Below, piece after piece: positions 8,863 to 17,010 of a stretch of DNA of 64,000 nucleotides. Source of the stretch: Candidatus Omnitrophota bacterium (GTDB lineage Bacteria > Omnitrophota > Gorgyraeia > Pluralincolimonadales > Pluralincolimonadaceae); NCBI GenBank assembly GCA_041653595.1, contig JBAZFB010000002.1, positions 62,001 to 126,000 on the forward strand, written 5' to 3'. The notes beneath the pieces are model-generated. The model worked only from the letters and a program-made list of their open reading frames with translations. It did no database searches and was not told where the DNA came from. Position numbers and translations under genes: made by a program. Position 1 is the first letter of the stretch. Each line of letters begins with the position of its first letter.

Positions 8863-9198
8863 ATGTCGATCCATCCAAGTCTGCGTCCTTCCAAAGGGAA
8901 GGGCCATAGGTCGGTTTTTAAGAGGTTCGAACGTATAAAAATGCTGTCGGAAAAAGACAAGTGGAAGGAAGATCAGTCCGTATTCGGCCTTCCTAAGGTC
9001 AAGTCCGTGAAGATCAAGGTCAAGAAAGAGAAGGTCGAGAAAGTCGCGGCTGAAGGTGCCGTAGCGGCTCCAGGGGCGGCGGGAACGGCTCCGGCCGCAG
9101 GCGCGGCCACTGCCGGCGCGAAACCGGCCGCGGGCGCGAAACCGGCGGCAGCGGCTCCGGGCAAGAAGGACCAGGCAAAATCGAAGGAAGGGAAGTGA
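8863..9198 (+). CDS. PVC-superphylum small basic protein with Ala-rich tail
   Basis: The first ~55 residues (MSIHPSLRPSKGKGHRSVFKRFERIKML...FGLPKVKSVKIK) match what I know of the small basic protein family TIGR04137, a signature protein of Planctomycetes, Verrucomicrobia, Chlamydiae and allies, thought to bind RNA or ribosomes. The rest is a low-complexity Ala/Pro/Gly/Lys tail that extends it to 111 residues. I take ATG 8863 over TTG 8860, because GGAG at 8851 is then eight bases away and the protein begins MSIHPSL as in relatives. It overlaps the next gene by GTGA. Confidence 0.85.
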   Translation: MSIHPSLRPSKGKGHRSVFKRFERIKMLSEKDKWKEDQSVFGLPKVKSVKIKVKKEKVEKVAAEGAVAAPGAAGTAPAAGAATAGAKPAAGAKPAAAAPGKKDQAKSKEGK

Positions 9199-10178
9199 AA
9201 CTTTCTTTTTGTGCAAGGTTTTTTCTCTGCGCTGTAGCCTGCCTTGTTTTTCCTTTTAACCTTTCATACGCGTCGAAAGGATCGCTCGAGGGCGGGCCCT
9301 TTACCGGGACCGTCTCCGGTGACCGGGTGAATGTAAGGGCCGCCGACAGCATCTCTTCCGAAGTTGTCTGCCAGTTGAAAAAAGGGGAAGAGATAAACGT
9401 GCTGGGGCTTAAGGGCAAATGGTATAAGATAGAGCTCCCGAAGAAGGCGCTCGTCTATGTCACTAAGTCCAAGGTCTCAAAGAAAGACGGCCAGACGGTG
9501 ATCTCGGAAGACAAGATCAACGTCAGGGCCGCGGGCACCGTCTCCTCATCCATCGTCGGCCGCCTTAATAAAGGCACGGCGGTCAAGATACGCAAGGAAT
9601 ACCTTGACTGGTATGAGATAGAGGCCCCAAAGGGTTCATGCGGGTGGGTATCCTCTGATTACGTCAATAGTGACGGAAGCTCCGAAGTCCCGAAGCCCGC
9701 CGGCCTGCCTGAAAAATTAGCCCAGCTTGACGCGTCATACGCGGCGGAGCTTAAGAAGCCCTTACGCGAGATAGAGCTCAAGTGGATCCTCGAGAGATAC
9801 CAGAAATTCGCCGCCGAATACAAAGACACTCCCGAGGAGAAAGAAGCGCTGCTTAAGGCGGAAGAGATAAAATTAAAGATGGCCGAGATAGGGCATCTAA
9901 AGGCGAAAGAGGATTACGACGCCAAAATAAAGAATATCTCCTCGCCGCGGCCCGGAGAGGCGCCAATGGTCTCGGGGCTGGTCAATAATGTGGGCAAGGT
10001 CCACGGGCGCTTAAGCCATTTTAAGATCGTCAAAGACGGCAAGTCCCTGGGCTATCTCTCGAGTTCGAAAGTAGACCTTAACCGCTATATCAACCTGCCG
10101 GTGAACGTCTGGGGCGTAAGGAAGGACGTGAACGGGACGGCGCTCTACGAGGCTGACGCGGTACAAATAATCGAGTAG
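9195..10178 (+). CDS. Exported protein with two bacterial SH3 domains
   Basis: 327 residues from a GTG start that overlaps the previous stop and follows an AAGGAAGGGA ribosome site. A signal peptide covers about residues 1-26 (ending LSYA/S). Two SH3b domains follow at about 35-90 (VNVRAADSISSEVVCQLKKGEE) and 97-152 (INVRAAGTVSSSIVGRLNKGTA), then a helical charged region (about 170-245) and a short beta domain at the end. SH3b pairs usually bind cell wall. No catalytic domain is seen. Confidence 0.82.
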   Translation: MKLSFCARFFLCAVACLVFPFNLSYASKGSLEGGPFTGTVSGDRVNVRAADSISSEVVCQLKKGEEINVLGLKGKWYKIELPKKALVYVTKSKVSKKDGQTVISEDKINVRAAGTVSSSIVGRLNKGTAVKIRKEYLDWYEIEAPKGSCGWVSSDYVNSDGSSEVPKPAGLPEKLAQLDASYAAELKKPLREIELKWILERYQKFAAEYKDTPEEKEALLKAEEIKLKMAEIGHLKAKEDYDAKIKNISSPRPGEAPMVSGLVNNVGKVHGRLSHFKIVKDGKSLGYLSSSKVDLNRYINLPVNVWGVRKDVNGTALYEADAVQIIE

Positions 10179-10180
10179 AG

Positions 10181-10507
10181 ATGGAATACGTAAAATTCGA
10201 AGATTTCAAAAAACTCAACATCAGGATAGCCAAGGTCCTGAAGGTAGAAGACCATCCTAACGCCGACAAACTGTATCTCATCACCGTATCGACCGGCGAG
10301 GCGGAAAAGACGGTAGTCGCGGGCATAAAGCCTTTTTATAAAAAAGAAGAACTCGAGGGGAAGTCGGTAGTCATGATAGACAACCTCGAACCGGCCACTA
10401 TACGGGGAGCTGTCTCGAACGGCATGATCCTCGCCACGAAGGACGGGGAATCGCTTGCCGTATTGATCCCCGAAAAACCCGTAAAAATAGGCAGCCCCGT
10501 TTCCTGA
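10181..10507 (+). CDS. Stand-alone tRNA-binding (MetRS beta / CsaA-like) domain protein
   Basis: 108 residues that are entirely one EMAP-II/tRNA-binding OB domain: RIAKVLKVEDHPNADKLYLI, TVVAGIK, LEPATIRGAVSNGMILA. The sequence corresponds to the C-terminal dimerisation domain of methionyl-tRNA synthetase and is often annotated MetG beta subunit. As a free protein it could assist MetRS in trans or act like CsaA. Its stop overlaps the next start (TGATG). Confidence 0.88.
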   Translation: MEYVKFEDFKKLNIRIAKVLKVEDHPNADKLYLITVSTGEAEKTVVAGIKPFYKKEELEGKSVVMIDNLEPATIRGAVSNGMILATKDGESLAVLIPEKPVKIGSPVS

Positions 10508-11148
10508 TGGATAGATTTTTAGCAAATTTTACCGTAACCGTCCTGGATTTTATCGTAATAATCCCGATATTCCTGTTCGCCATGATGATCCATGAGATCG
10601 CCCACGGATGGGTAGCTTATAAGTTAGGCGACCCGACGGCGAAATTTTCCGGAAGATTGACCCTAAATCCCGTTTCTCATATCGACCCTATCGGCACCAT
10701 ATTGTTGCCTATCACCCTGATGATCATGGGATCGCCGGTCGTCTTCGGGTGGGCCAAGCCCGTCCCGATAAATTTCCTGGGTCTCCGCAATCCAAAGAAG
10801 GATATCGCGTGGGTCGGCGCAGCCGGCCCTTTAGCCAATGTCATGTTAGCCTTTGCGCTTGTGGCGGCTTACCGGCTGTTCCCTTTTTTGCATGAGCCGC
10901 TGTTAAAAGGCCTTATGTTTTACGCGATAAGCATAAACCTGATCCTGGCGGCGTTCAACCTTATACCGATCCCGCCTCTTGACGGTTCGAGGATCTTATT
11001 CAGCTTCCTGCCGCCAAGGATGGCGATGAGCTATATGAGCATAGAGCCGTACGGATTTATGATACTCTTTGTAATGCTGTGGATGGGTTTTTTAAATTGG
11101 TTCGTTAATCCTATTTTGTTTGCGCTCTCAAGGATCATAGGGTTTTAA
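10507..11148 (+). CDS. Site-2 protease family (M50) membrane metalloprotease
   Basis: 213 residues with about five membrane segments. The zinc site is visible: HEIAHGW (H29, E30, H33) in the first long helix, and NLIPIPPLDGSRI carrying the third ligand Asp. It lacks a PDZ domain, so it belongs to the short M50 (S2P-M50B-like) group rather than RseP. Substrates are unknown. It is translationally coupled to the tRNA-binding protein gene. Confidence 0.92.
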   Translation: MDRFLANFTVTVLDFIVIIPIFLFAMMIHEIAHGWVAYKLGDPTAKFSGRLTLNPVSHIDPIGTILLPITLMIMGSPVVFGWAKPVPINFLGLRNPKKDIAWVGAAGPLANVMLAFALVAAYRLFPFLHEPLLKGLMFYAISINLILAAFNLIPIPPLDGSRILFSFLPPRMAMSYMSIEPYGFMILFVMLWMGFLNWFVNPILFALSRIIGF

Positions 11149-11179
11149 ATCTTAAAAAGGAAGGAGGTGCGTAATAACA

Positions 11180-11392
11180 ATGGCAGACGAATTGACCGGA
11201 GTGGTAAAGTGGTTCTCTAACCAGAAGGGCTACGGTTTCATAACTCCGGATAACGGGGGTAAGGATGTCTTTGTCCACCATTCTGCGATAATCGGCGAAG
11301 GTTATAAGACTTTGGCCGAAGGGCAGAAGGTGAAATTCGAGATAGCGAACACCGAAAAAGGCGATCAGGCGTCCAACGTAACGAAGATCTAA
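11180..11392 (+). CDS. cspA: Cold shock protein (CspA family)
   Basis: 70 residues forming one cold-shock OB fold, with RNP1 KGYGFITP and RNP2 VFVHHS intact. It binds single-stranded nucleic acid and acts as an RNA chaperone. A very strong ribosome site AAGGAGGTG at 11160-11168 suggests high expression. Confidence 0.97.
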   Translation: MADELTGVVKWFSNQKGYGFITPDNGGKDVFVHHSAIIGEGYKTLAEGQKVKFEIANTEKGDQASNVTKI

Positions 11393-11430
11393 CTAAGCGG
11401 CTCCGTAATCATCAATCATAAGGTGATATC

Positions 11431-12522
11431 ATGGCTTCAGTACCGGTCCGCCTTGGCGAGCGCAGCTATATTATCGCCATCGAAAAGACTCTTGGAAGGC
11501 TGTCGCGGGAATTAAGAAGGCTTGATCCCGGGACAGACGCGGCAGTCATCACGAATGCGAAGGTCAAGTCCCTTTTCGGCAAGAAGCTCGGGAGTTCCCT
11601 TAAGGGGTCCGGCCTCAGGGTGAAATTCCTGGTTGTCCCCGATTCGGAAAAGGCCAAGTCGCTCAAAGAGGCGATGAGGCTTTTGGCGTCGCTTTCCAGG
11701 ATGGACGGCAAGGGCAAGAGGCTGTGCGCCGTCGCGCTGGGAGGCGGGGTGGTGGGGGACCTCGGAGGTTTCGCGGCATCCGCGTATAAACGGGGGATAC
11801 CGTATATCCAGGTCCCGACGACATTGCTTGCCCAGGTAGACTCATCGATCGGCGGAAAAGTAGCGGTGGACCTGCCCGAGGGCAAGAACCTGGTAGGCTC
11901 ATTCCATCAACCCAAACTCGTCTACAGCAATATATCTTTCCTCAGGGGCCTTTCGGGCCGCGATTTCGCCTCAGGCATGGCCGAGGTCATCAAATACGCC
12001 GTAATAAAAGACAGGGCGCTCTTCGGTTATCTCGAACGCAACAGGAGGAAGATACTCAGGCGGGACGCCGGCACGCTCCTGGAGATAGTAAAGAGGTGCG
12101 CGAAGATAAAAGCAGTCATAGTATCGAAGGACGAAAAGGAAAAGAAGTCGATAAGGACAATTTTGAATTACGGCCATACGATAGGGCATGCCGTCGAGGC
12201 GGCGCACGGATATTCCGGCGCCTATTCGCACGGCGAGGCGGTAGGGTTGGGAATGATAGCCGCCGCGCGCATGTCGCAGAGATTGGGGATATTCCCGGCT
12301 GCGGGTGTCTCAAGGATAGAAAAGCTGATCGGCAGTTTCGGCCTCCCGGTAAACCTGAAGAAGACCGACACGGCAAAGATCATGTGTTCCCTGTCGCGCG
12401 ATAAGAAATTCATCCGGGGGGTGAACAGGTTTGTCCTCCCGGTAAAAATAGGCAGGGTCGTAGTCAGGGAAGCGATCCCCGAACCGTTAATACGCGAAGA
12501 GATAAAAAAATTATACCGTTGA
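11431..12522 (+). CDS. aroB: 3-Dehydroquinate synthase AroB
   Basis: AroB turns DAHP into 3-dehydroquinate, the second shikimate-pathway step, using NAD and a divalent metal. The 363-residue protein shows the NAD loop GGGVVGDLGGFAAS, the PTTLLAQVDSSIGGKVAVD stretch, GMAEVIKYA and the metal-site NYGHTIGHAVE. Length is typical. It stands alone among the shikimate genes here. The rnc gene follows after 9 bases. Confidence 0.97.
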   Translation: MASVPVRLGERSYIIAIEKTLGRLSRELRRLDPGTDAAVITNAKVKSLFGKKLGSSLKGSGLRVKFLVVPDSEKAKSLKEAMRLLASLSRMDGKGKRLCAVALGGGVVGDLGGFAASAYKRGIPYIQVPTTLLAQVDSSIGGKVAVDLPEGKNLVGSFHQPKLVYSNISFLRGLSGRDFASGMAEVIKYAVIKDRALFGYLERNRRKILRRDAGTLLEIVKRCAKIKAVIVSKDEKEKKSIRTILNYGHTIGHAVEAAHGYSGAYSHGEAVGLGMIAAARMSQRLGIFPAAGVSRIEKLIGSFGLPVNLKKTDTAKIMCSLSRDKKFIRGVNRFVLPVKIGRVVVREAIPEPLIREEIKKLYR

Positions 12523-12531
12523 AACCCCTCC

Positions 12532-13263
12532 ATGGCAGATAAATCAAGGTCATCCGAACTTAAAAAATTTGAACGGCGGATAAAGTATGCGTTCAGGAAT
12601 AAGCGGCTCCTGGCGCAGGCGCTTGTCCACCGTTCATACGCTTATGAGCATGCCGGAGGGAAGGGGTCCGATAACGAGAGGCTCGAGTTCCTCGGTGACG
12701 CGGTCCTCGGGTTGGTGATAAGCGGCACTATCTTCAAGCGGTTCCCGGATTTCCTCGAGGGAGAGATGACCCGGATACGGTCGGCGCTCGTAAGCCGCCC
12801 GACCCTGGAAGGCCTGGCCAGGAAGCTCGGGCTCGGAGAGATGATCCTGCTCGGAAAAGGAGAAGCGGCGAGCGGCGGCGCCGAACAGTCGAGGAACCTT
12901 GTGGGCGCGTATGAGGCCGTGATAGGGTCCATCTATATCGACGGGGGCTTCAAAAAAGCCGGAAAATTCATCGAGGGCCAATTTAAGGCGGAATTGAAGA
13001 GGATCTCGGAAGGCGGCACCACTAAAGATTATAAATCGGTCCTCCAGGAATATACTTCGAAAGCCTACAAGGCCACCCCGAAATATACGGTAGTATCCGA
13101 AGAAGGGCCGGAGCACAGGAAACATTTCGAGGTCGCGGTCCTCTTCGGCGGGATGGCGCGCGGGAGGGGAGAAGGGAAGAACAAAAAATCGGCGGAACAG
13201 GACGCCGCCTATAAAGCGCTTTTTAACGAGGGCTTGCTTGACAAAATGGCTGAGGAGAAGTAA
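12532..13263 (+). CDS. rnc: Ribonuclease III
   Basis: RNase III cuts double-stranded RNA and matures rRNA. The 243-residue protein has the endonuclease signature NERLEFLGDAVLGL near residue 44, the second acidic patch (EAVIGSIYIDGG) near 126-137, and a C-terminal dsRNA-binding domain (about 165-238: DYKSVLQEYTSKAYKATPKYTVVSEEGPEH...KKSAEQDAAYKAL). It is probably co-transcribed with aroB and the acetyltransferase gene. Confidence 0.97.
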   Translation: MADKSRSSELKKFERRIKYAFRNKRLLAQALVHRSYAYEHAGGKGSDNERLEFLGDAVLGLVISGTIFKRFPDFLEGEMTRIRSALVSRPTLEGLARKLGLGEMILLGKGEAASGGAEQSRNLVGAYEAVIGSIYIDGGFKKAGKFIEGQFKAELKRISEGGTTKDYKSVLQEYTSKAYKATPKYTVVSEEGPEHRKHFEVAVLFGGMARGRGEGKNKKSAEQDAAYKALFNEGLLDKMAEEK

Positions 13264-13274
13264 AATCACATAAC

Positions 13275-13730
13275 ATGCAGATCAGACCGATACAATCCAG
13301 GGACCAGAAGCAGGTAAAGGAGTTGATCAGCGGCATACTCTCCAAAGAGTTCGAGTATGGGCATAACGCTTATCCTTACGGCGACCTCGATTCGATAGGC
13401 AAGGTCTACGGCGGAAAGAGGGAGCAATTTTTCGTGATAGAGGATAACGGCGAGATAGCCGGGACCGTCGGGATCAAGGAGGAGTCGAAAAATACCGCCA
13501 TCATAAGGCGGCTCTTTGTCAGCCCTTCATTCAGGAAGAAAGGATTCGGAGGCCTGCTCATAGACAGGGCCCTGGATTTTTGCAAAGAAAAAGGTTATCG
13601 CGAAGCGGTCTTCCACGCCGCGACAACTATGAAGAGCGCGATCAAATTGTGCGGGAGCAGGGGTTTCAAGGAGGACCAGAAGCTCGTCTCCGGCGGCATC
13701 GACATAATAAAATTTGTAGTCACTTTCTGA
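13275..13730 (+). CDS. GNAT-family N-acetyltransferase
   Basis: 151 residues with the GNAT acetyl-CoA motif RRLFVSPSFRKKGFGGLLI (about 76-94; the Arg/Lys-x-x-Gly-x-Gly pocket reads RKKGFGG) and a preceding beta bulge AGTVGIKEE. The acceptor substrate is unknown. It lies 11 bases after rnc. Confidence 0.9.
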   Translation: MQIRPIQSRDQKQVKELISGILSKEFEYGHNAYPYGDLDSIGKVYGGKREQFFVIEDNGEIAGTVGIKEESKNTAIIRRLFVSPSFRKKGFGGLLIDRALDFCKEKGYREAVFHAATTMKSAIKLCGSRGFKEDQKLVSGGIDIIKFVVTF

Positions 13731-13737
13731 GGCCAAA

Positions 13738-14253
13738 TTGTTCTGGAAAAAATCGGATAAAACGGATAAGAGCGTAAAGAACCTCTCGGAAAAAGATATC
13801 CAGAGGCAGCTTTACGGGGATTACCTCGGCAAGGTGGAGGTGATGGATTCCTCTTTTATCGTAAAGGAAAATGAAGAGGCGCCGATACAGGAAAAACCCG
13901 ACGCGAAAATGAAGAAGGAGCTTAATTCCGAACTGGAAGAATTAAAAGGCGAGTTCAAACGGCTTCAGGGCGAGGTCAACAGGCTTAAGAAAGACAAGGA
14001 ATCGCTCGAGCGCCCGGAGATATGGTTCAAGCCGCCTTTCCTTAAGACCAGGCAGCTGGTGGTGATCGGGTCCATCGTGGTCCTTATCTTAGCGGCTTAC
14101 GGATCATTCTTCGCCGTAAAATTGTTCATATCGAAGGTCAGCCATAAAGAGCCTGTCCTTTCCGAAACCGCGGTCTCTAAAAAAGAGACCGTTCCTTCCA
14201 AAAATACAGCCGTAAAAAAATCCGTTAAAAAGGTAAAAGGTAAGAAGCCTTAA
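13738..14253 (+). CDS. Single-pass membrane protein with coiled coil
   Basis: 171 residues from a TTG start 7 bases after the acetyltransferase stop. A charged N-terminal half includes a coiled coil (about 57-95, LNSELEELKGEFKRLQGEVNRLKKDKESL). One membrane helix follows (about 106-128) and then a Lys-rich tail. I recognise no family. It ends 13 bases from the convergent GspB-like gene, with no clear terminator between them. Confidence 0.6.
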   Translation: MFWKKSDKTDKSVKNLSEKDIQRQLYGDYLGKVEVMDSSFIVKENEEAPIQEKPDAKMKKELNSELEELKGEFKRLQGEVNRLKKDKESLERPEIWFKPPFLKTRQLVVIGSIVVLILAAYGSFFAVKLFISKVSHKEPVLSETAVSKKETVPSKNTAVKKSVKKVKGKKP

Positions 14254-14266
14254 CCCGGAGTAAGGG

Positions 14267-14830
14267 TCAATCCAATTTCAGGACGAAACCCTGGCCTGTC
14301 ACCTCATCCAGCATCTCGACGCTGCTATTATGGATCTTTACTATCCTGGCTCCTTTTATTGAGGCGCCCTCCTCGAGGATCCTGTTCTCTATTATGGCGG
14401 CCGGTTTACCCGCGCCATAGACTATCCCGCTGAGGGTCAGGCGGGGATTTGACAGTTTTGTTATGAAACTGCCGAGGGGGGTAACTTCCTGTTTTGAGGG
14501 AGCGGGAGAGGGGACCGTAGAGTATCCTTCGGCGGCCGGTCTGCTGTTTGTTTCATGGGAAGACGAAAGAGATGCGATAACGTTGTTCGCTTCGGTTGTC
14601 GGGTTCTGCGACCCGCCCTGCGGGAGCGTCAAAAATGCGACAAGGCCGACGATCACGATCGCCGCCGCGGCCATCAGCATTGTCCTCGAAAGGTTAAAAC
14701 CGCCGCTGTCAGAGACCCCGGCTGCCTCCTCGATCTTTTCTTCCCGGATTTTGGCCGTAGTTCCGGCGGCAAGCGGCGGGGTATTACCGTCCGCAGACGC
14801 CTTTTTTAAGGCTTCCAGTATTATGCTCAT
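14267..14830 (-). CDS. GspB/PulB-like secretion accessory protein
   Basis: 187 residues starting MSIILEALKKASADG, the short N-terminal motif typical of GspB/ExeB-type proteins. One membrane helix (about 50-68), a Ser/Pro-rich linker and a C-terminal periplasmic domain (about 118-187: LSGIVYGAGKPAAIIENRILEEGASI...VKIHNSSVEML) follow. The last part is the conserved GspB-type C-terminal domain, which in ExeB helps place the type II secretin through peptidoglycan. It overlaps the GspA-like ATPase gene by four bases, the usual gspA-gspB pair. Confidence 0.82.
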   Translation of the reverse strand: MSIILEALKKASADGNTPPLAAGTTAKIREEKIEEAAGVSDSGGFNLSRTMLMAAAAIVIVGLVAFLTLPQGGSQNPTTEANNVIASLSSSHETNSRPAAEGYSTVPSPAPSKQEVTPLGSFITKLSNPRLTLSGIVYGAGKPAAIIENRILEEGASIKGARIVKIHNSSVEMLDEVTGQGFVLKLD

Positions 14831-15642
14831 ATTTTTACATACCCCTCGATCTCTTCAACGGAACGCTTTATCATGTCCAGAGTCATTGTTTTTGTCTCCA
14901 TGGAGAATCCCAGAAGTAATACCCTGTCGCAGATGAGGTTTATCAATCTCGGCACGCCTGAGGAGTATTCATAGATCTCTCCCAGGGCATCCGGCTCGAA
15001 TGTTATGTTCCCGTCGGCGCCCGCGACCCGCAGGCGGTGGTAAATATAATCGCCCAATTCGGTCCTGTCCAGGGGAAGGATATGATACCTTACCGCGATC
15101 CTCTGCCTGAGCTGTTCCAACTCGGGGGAATCAAGCTTTTCCTTCAGCTGCGGTTGGCCGACGAGGACTATCTGGATCAGTTTTTCCTTGTCGGTCTCAA
15201 GGTTGGAAAGCAGCCTTATCTGTTCCAACTGGGCCGCCTTGAGGTTTTGCGCCTCATCGATGATAAGGACCACATTAGAGCCGGCTTTAAGTTCCGCGAT
15301 CAGGAACTTGTTGAGCTCGGTAAGGAGGCTTATCTTGGTCTTTGGCTTTGGCGCGAGGCCCAGGTCGGTGACTATGGCCAGTAAGAGCTGCATCTCCGGA
15401 AGGTTTGAGTTAAGGATAAAGGCGGTCTTCGTATTTTTGTCGAGCTGGCCCAAGAGGGCGCGGCAAAGGGTGGTCTTGCCTGTGCCGATCTCGCCGGTTA
15501 TCTCAAGGAATCCCTTTCTTTCTTTTATGCCGTAGATGAGATGGTCGAAGGCTTCACGGTGCTTCTTGCTGAAAAAAAGGAAATTAGGGTCGGCGGTTAC
15601 GTTGAAAGGTCTTTCTTTTAGGCCAAAAAAACTTTCATACAC
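14827..15642 (-). CDS. GspA/ExeA-like AAA ATPase
   Basis: 271 residues from the GTG at 15642. Walker A is GEIGTGKT (residues 50-57), Walker B is VVLIIDEAQNL (about 118-128), and the N-terminus MYESFFGLKERPFNVTADPNFLF is the standard ExeA/GspA beginning. ExeA uses ATP to help ExeB and the secretin assemble in the wall. The frame is open much further upstream, but GTG 15642 has GGAGG eight bases before it. A good promoter (15689-15717) would start the RNA near 15682, downstream of the next candidate ATG at 15690. No PG-binding domain is present, unlike full ExeA. Confidence 0.88.
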   Translation of the reverse strand: MYESFFGLKERPFNVTADPNFLFFSKKHREAFDHLIYGIKERKGFLEITGEIGTGKTTLCRALLGQLDKNTKTAFILNSNLPEMQLLLAIVTDLGLAPKPKTKISLLTELNKFLIAELKAGSNVVLIIDEAQNLKAAQLEQIRLLSNLETDKEKLIQIVLVGQPQLKEKLDSPELEQLRQRIAVRYHILPLDRTELGDYIYHRLRVAGADGNITFEPDALGEIYEYSSGVPRLINLICDRVLLLGFSMETKTMTLDMIKRSVEEIEGYVKI

Positions 15643-15688
15643 GCGGAGGACCTCCAAAAAACCCGAAAAAACGGATTTCGTGATTTTC

Positions 15689-15717
15689 ATTCTATCATCA
15701 TAATATATGCTTGTCAA
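15689..15717 (-). promoter_or_regulatory. Sigma70-type promoter for the gspA-gspB pair
   Basis: On the minus strand, TTGACA (15717-15712), a 17-base spacer and TAGAAT (15694-15689). The predicted RNA start near 15682 supports the GTG 15642 start and rules out ATG 15690. Confidence 0.65.
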
Positions 15718-15730
15718 AGCAAAAATCCTG

Positions 15731-15758
15731 TTGTAATGCGCGGTATTGGGGGTATAAT
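15731..15758 (+). promoter_or_regulatory. Promoter for the first PilZ gene
   Basis: TTGTAA at 15731, a 16-base spacer and a perfect TATAAT at 15753-15758. It diverges from the gspA promoter. Confidence 0.6.
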
Positions 15759-15778
15759 ATCTTTGTGAGGGGATGAAA

Positions 15779-16141
15779 ATGGGCTGGGGCGGAATCGATA
15801 CAAGAAGGGGCGCGCGCGTCGTCTTCGAATGCGTCGTCATCGTCAAGAAAAAAGAGACCAGCCTTGTCTTCAGGACCCAGACCGAGAACATCTCTACCGG
15901 CGGGATCTGTGTCATACTCGAGAAAGGGTTATTGAGGAATACCCCGGTTGACGTAGAAATTTTCCTTGCCGATGACCCGGTCCCGTTAGCATGCGGCGGC
16001 AAAGTCGCATGGGTCATGCGGCGCAACGAATACGCAAAGAAGAAACCCGCGCAGTTTGATACGGGAATAGAATTTACCGATATCACGGACGAGGATAAAG
16101 GCCGTATAAAGCGGATCATCGAGGAGTTGCTGGAATATTAA
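15779..16141 (+). CDS. PilZ-domain protein (1 of 3 in tandem)
   Basis: 120 residues that are one PilZ domain, the c-di-GMP-binding fold: RRGARVVFECVV at the N-terminus (RxxxR-like, Arg spacing loosened) and the second motif NISTGGICV (D/NxSxxG). The ATG at 15779 is better placed from GAGGGG (15767-15772) than the ATG at 15773. Its partner is unknown; the neighbours are two more PilZ genes and, at 20688, a protein that could make and break c-di-GMP. Confidence 0.85.
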   Translation: MGWGGIDTRRGARVVFECVVIVKKKETSLVFRTQTENISTGGICVILEKGLLRNTPVDVEIFLADDPVPLACGGKVAWVMRRNEYAKKKPAQFDTGIEFTDITDEDKGRIKRIIEELLEY

Positions 16142-16142
16142 C

Positions 16143-16171
16143 TTGACTTTTGTTTTTGAGGGGTAGATAAT
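16143..16171 (+). promoter_or_regulatory. Promoter for the second PilZ gene
   Basis: TTGACT 16143-16148, a 17-base spacer, GATAAT 16166-16171. It starts right after the stop of the first PilZ gene, so the PilZ genes need not form one operon. Confidence 0.6.
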
Positions 16172-16233
16172 GATTACAACTGAAAAAGGAGGACGAGAAC
16201 TGATCTTTAAAAAAAGATAGGGGGGTGAGGGGG

Positions 16234-16614
16234 ATGAGTGAGAAACGGAAATTTATGCGTTTTGATGTGGCCGTTGAAGTGGAGTATATGGTTCCCGGAA
16301 ATGGCGCCCCGATAGAAGGCATCTCCGTTACGCGCAACCTGAGCCGCGAAGGGATGCAGATCACCGTAAACAGCAAACTCGTTCCGGGCACCGAGTTAGA
16401 GATCAAGTTGAGGATCCCCGAGGATATGGCTCCTGTGTACGCGAAAGGAGACCTTGTCTGGGTGGAGAAATCAGAGATCAAGACCGAATCCTCCGCCGGG
16501 GTGAAGTTCTCCCAGATGTCGCCTTTTGACAGGAACCGCATACTGGACCACGTTTATAAAGAGTGGGTGGAAGAACAGATCGGCCAGAACGCAGCACAAC
16601 CGCGGAACAAGTAA
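16234..16614 (+). CDS. PilZ-domain protein (2 of 3 in tandem)
   Basis: 126 residues, one PilZ domain: KRKFMRFDVAVEVEY at the N-terminus (R-x-x-x-R motif weak), NLSREGMQI as the DxSxxG-like motif, and a C-terminal GVKFSQMSPFDRNRILDHV. ATG 16234 is preceded by GGGGTGAGGGGG; a GTG at 16225 in the same frame is less likely. No transmembrane segment. Confidence 0.83.
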   Translation: MSEKRKFMRFDVAVEVEYMVPGNGAPIEGISVTRNLSREGMQITVNSKLVPGTELEIKLRIPEDMAPVYAKGDLVWVEKSEIKTESSAGVKFSQMSPFDRNRILDHVYKEWVEEQIGQNAAQPRNK

Positions 16615-16625
16615 AATATAAACTT

Positions 16626-17006
16626 ATGTCAAGGCCAAAGTCCGAAAGAAGAAAACATCCGCGTGTCGATGAGAAAGTGCCTCTAAAGATAAAAGATGAA
16701 GGCTTCGACACGATAAGCGTAACAAAAAATATCAGCTGTTCAGGCGTTTTTTGCCAGGTTGACGGTTATTTCCCGCTTTTATCAAAAGTCAAGATCGTGC
16801 TCCTGCTCCCTTCCGAAGAAAAATCAAAGGCGCATCCCATACATATAGAGGGCGTTGTCGTCCGTTCGGAACCGGTAAAATCCCCGTCGAATCCCAATTG
16901 CAGGAACATAGGCGTCTTCTTCAGCAGGATCAAGAAACAGGATATGGTTAAGATAACCGGCTATATCAATTCCATCCTGGCCAAGAGGATGGTAATAATA
17001 AATTAA
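16626..17006 (+). CDS. PilZ-domain protein (3 of 3 in tandem)
   Basis: 126 residues, one PilZ domain with the most complete N-terminal motif of the three: SERRKHPRVDEKVPLKI (RRxxxR-like), then NISCSGVFC. I start at ATG 16626, just after the previous gene; the frame runs further upstream but only inside that gene. No good ribosome site is visible, so translation may depend on the gene before. Confidence 0.82.
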   Translation: MSRPKSERRKHPRVDEKVPLKIKDEGFDTISVTKNISCSGVFCQVDGYFPLLSKVKIVLLLPSEEKSKAHPIHIEGVVVRSEPVKSPSNPNCRNIGVFFSRIKKQDMVKITGYINSILAKRMVIIN

Positions 17007-17010
17007 AACT

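Noticed and set aside
15643..16119. Long N-terminal extension of the GspA-like ATPase
   Set aside because: It overlaps the PilZ gene and promoters of both strands, lacks family similarity, and starts upstream of the mapped promoter.
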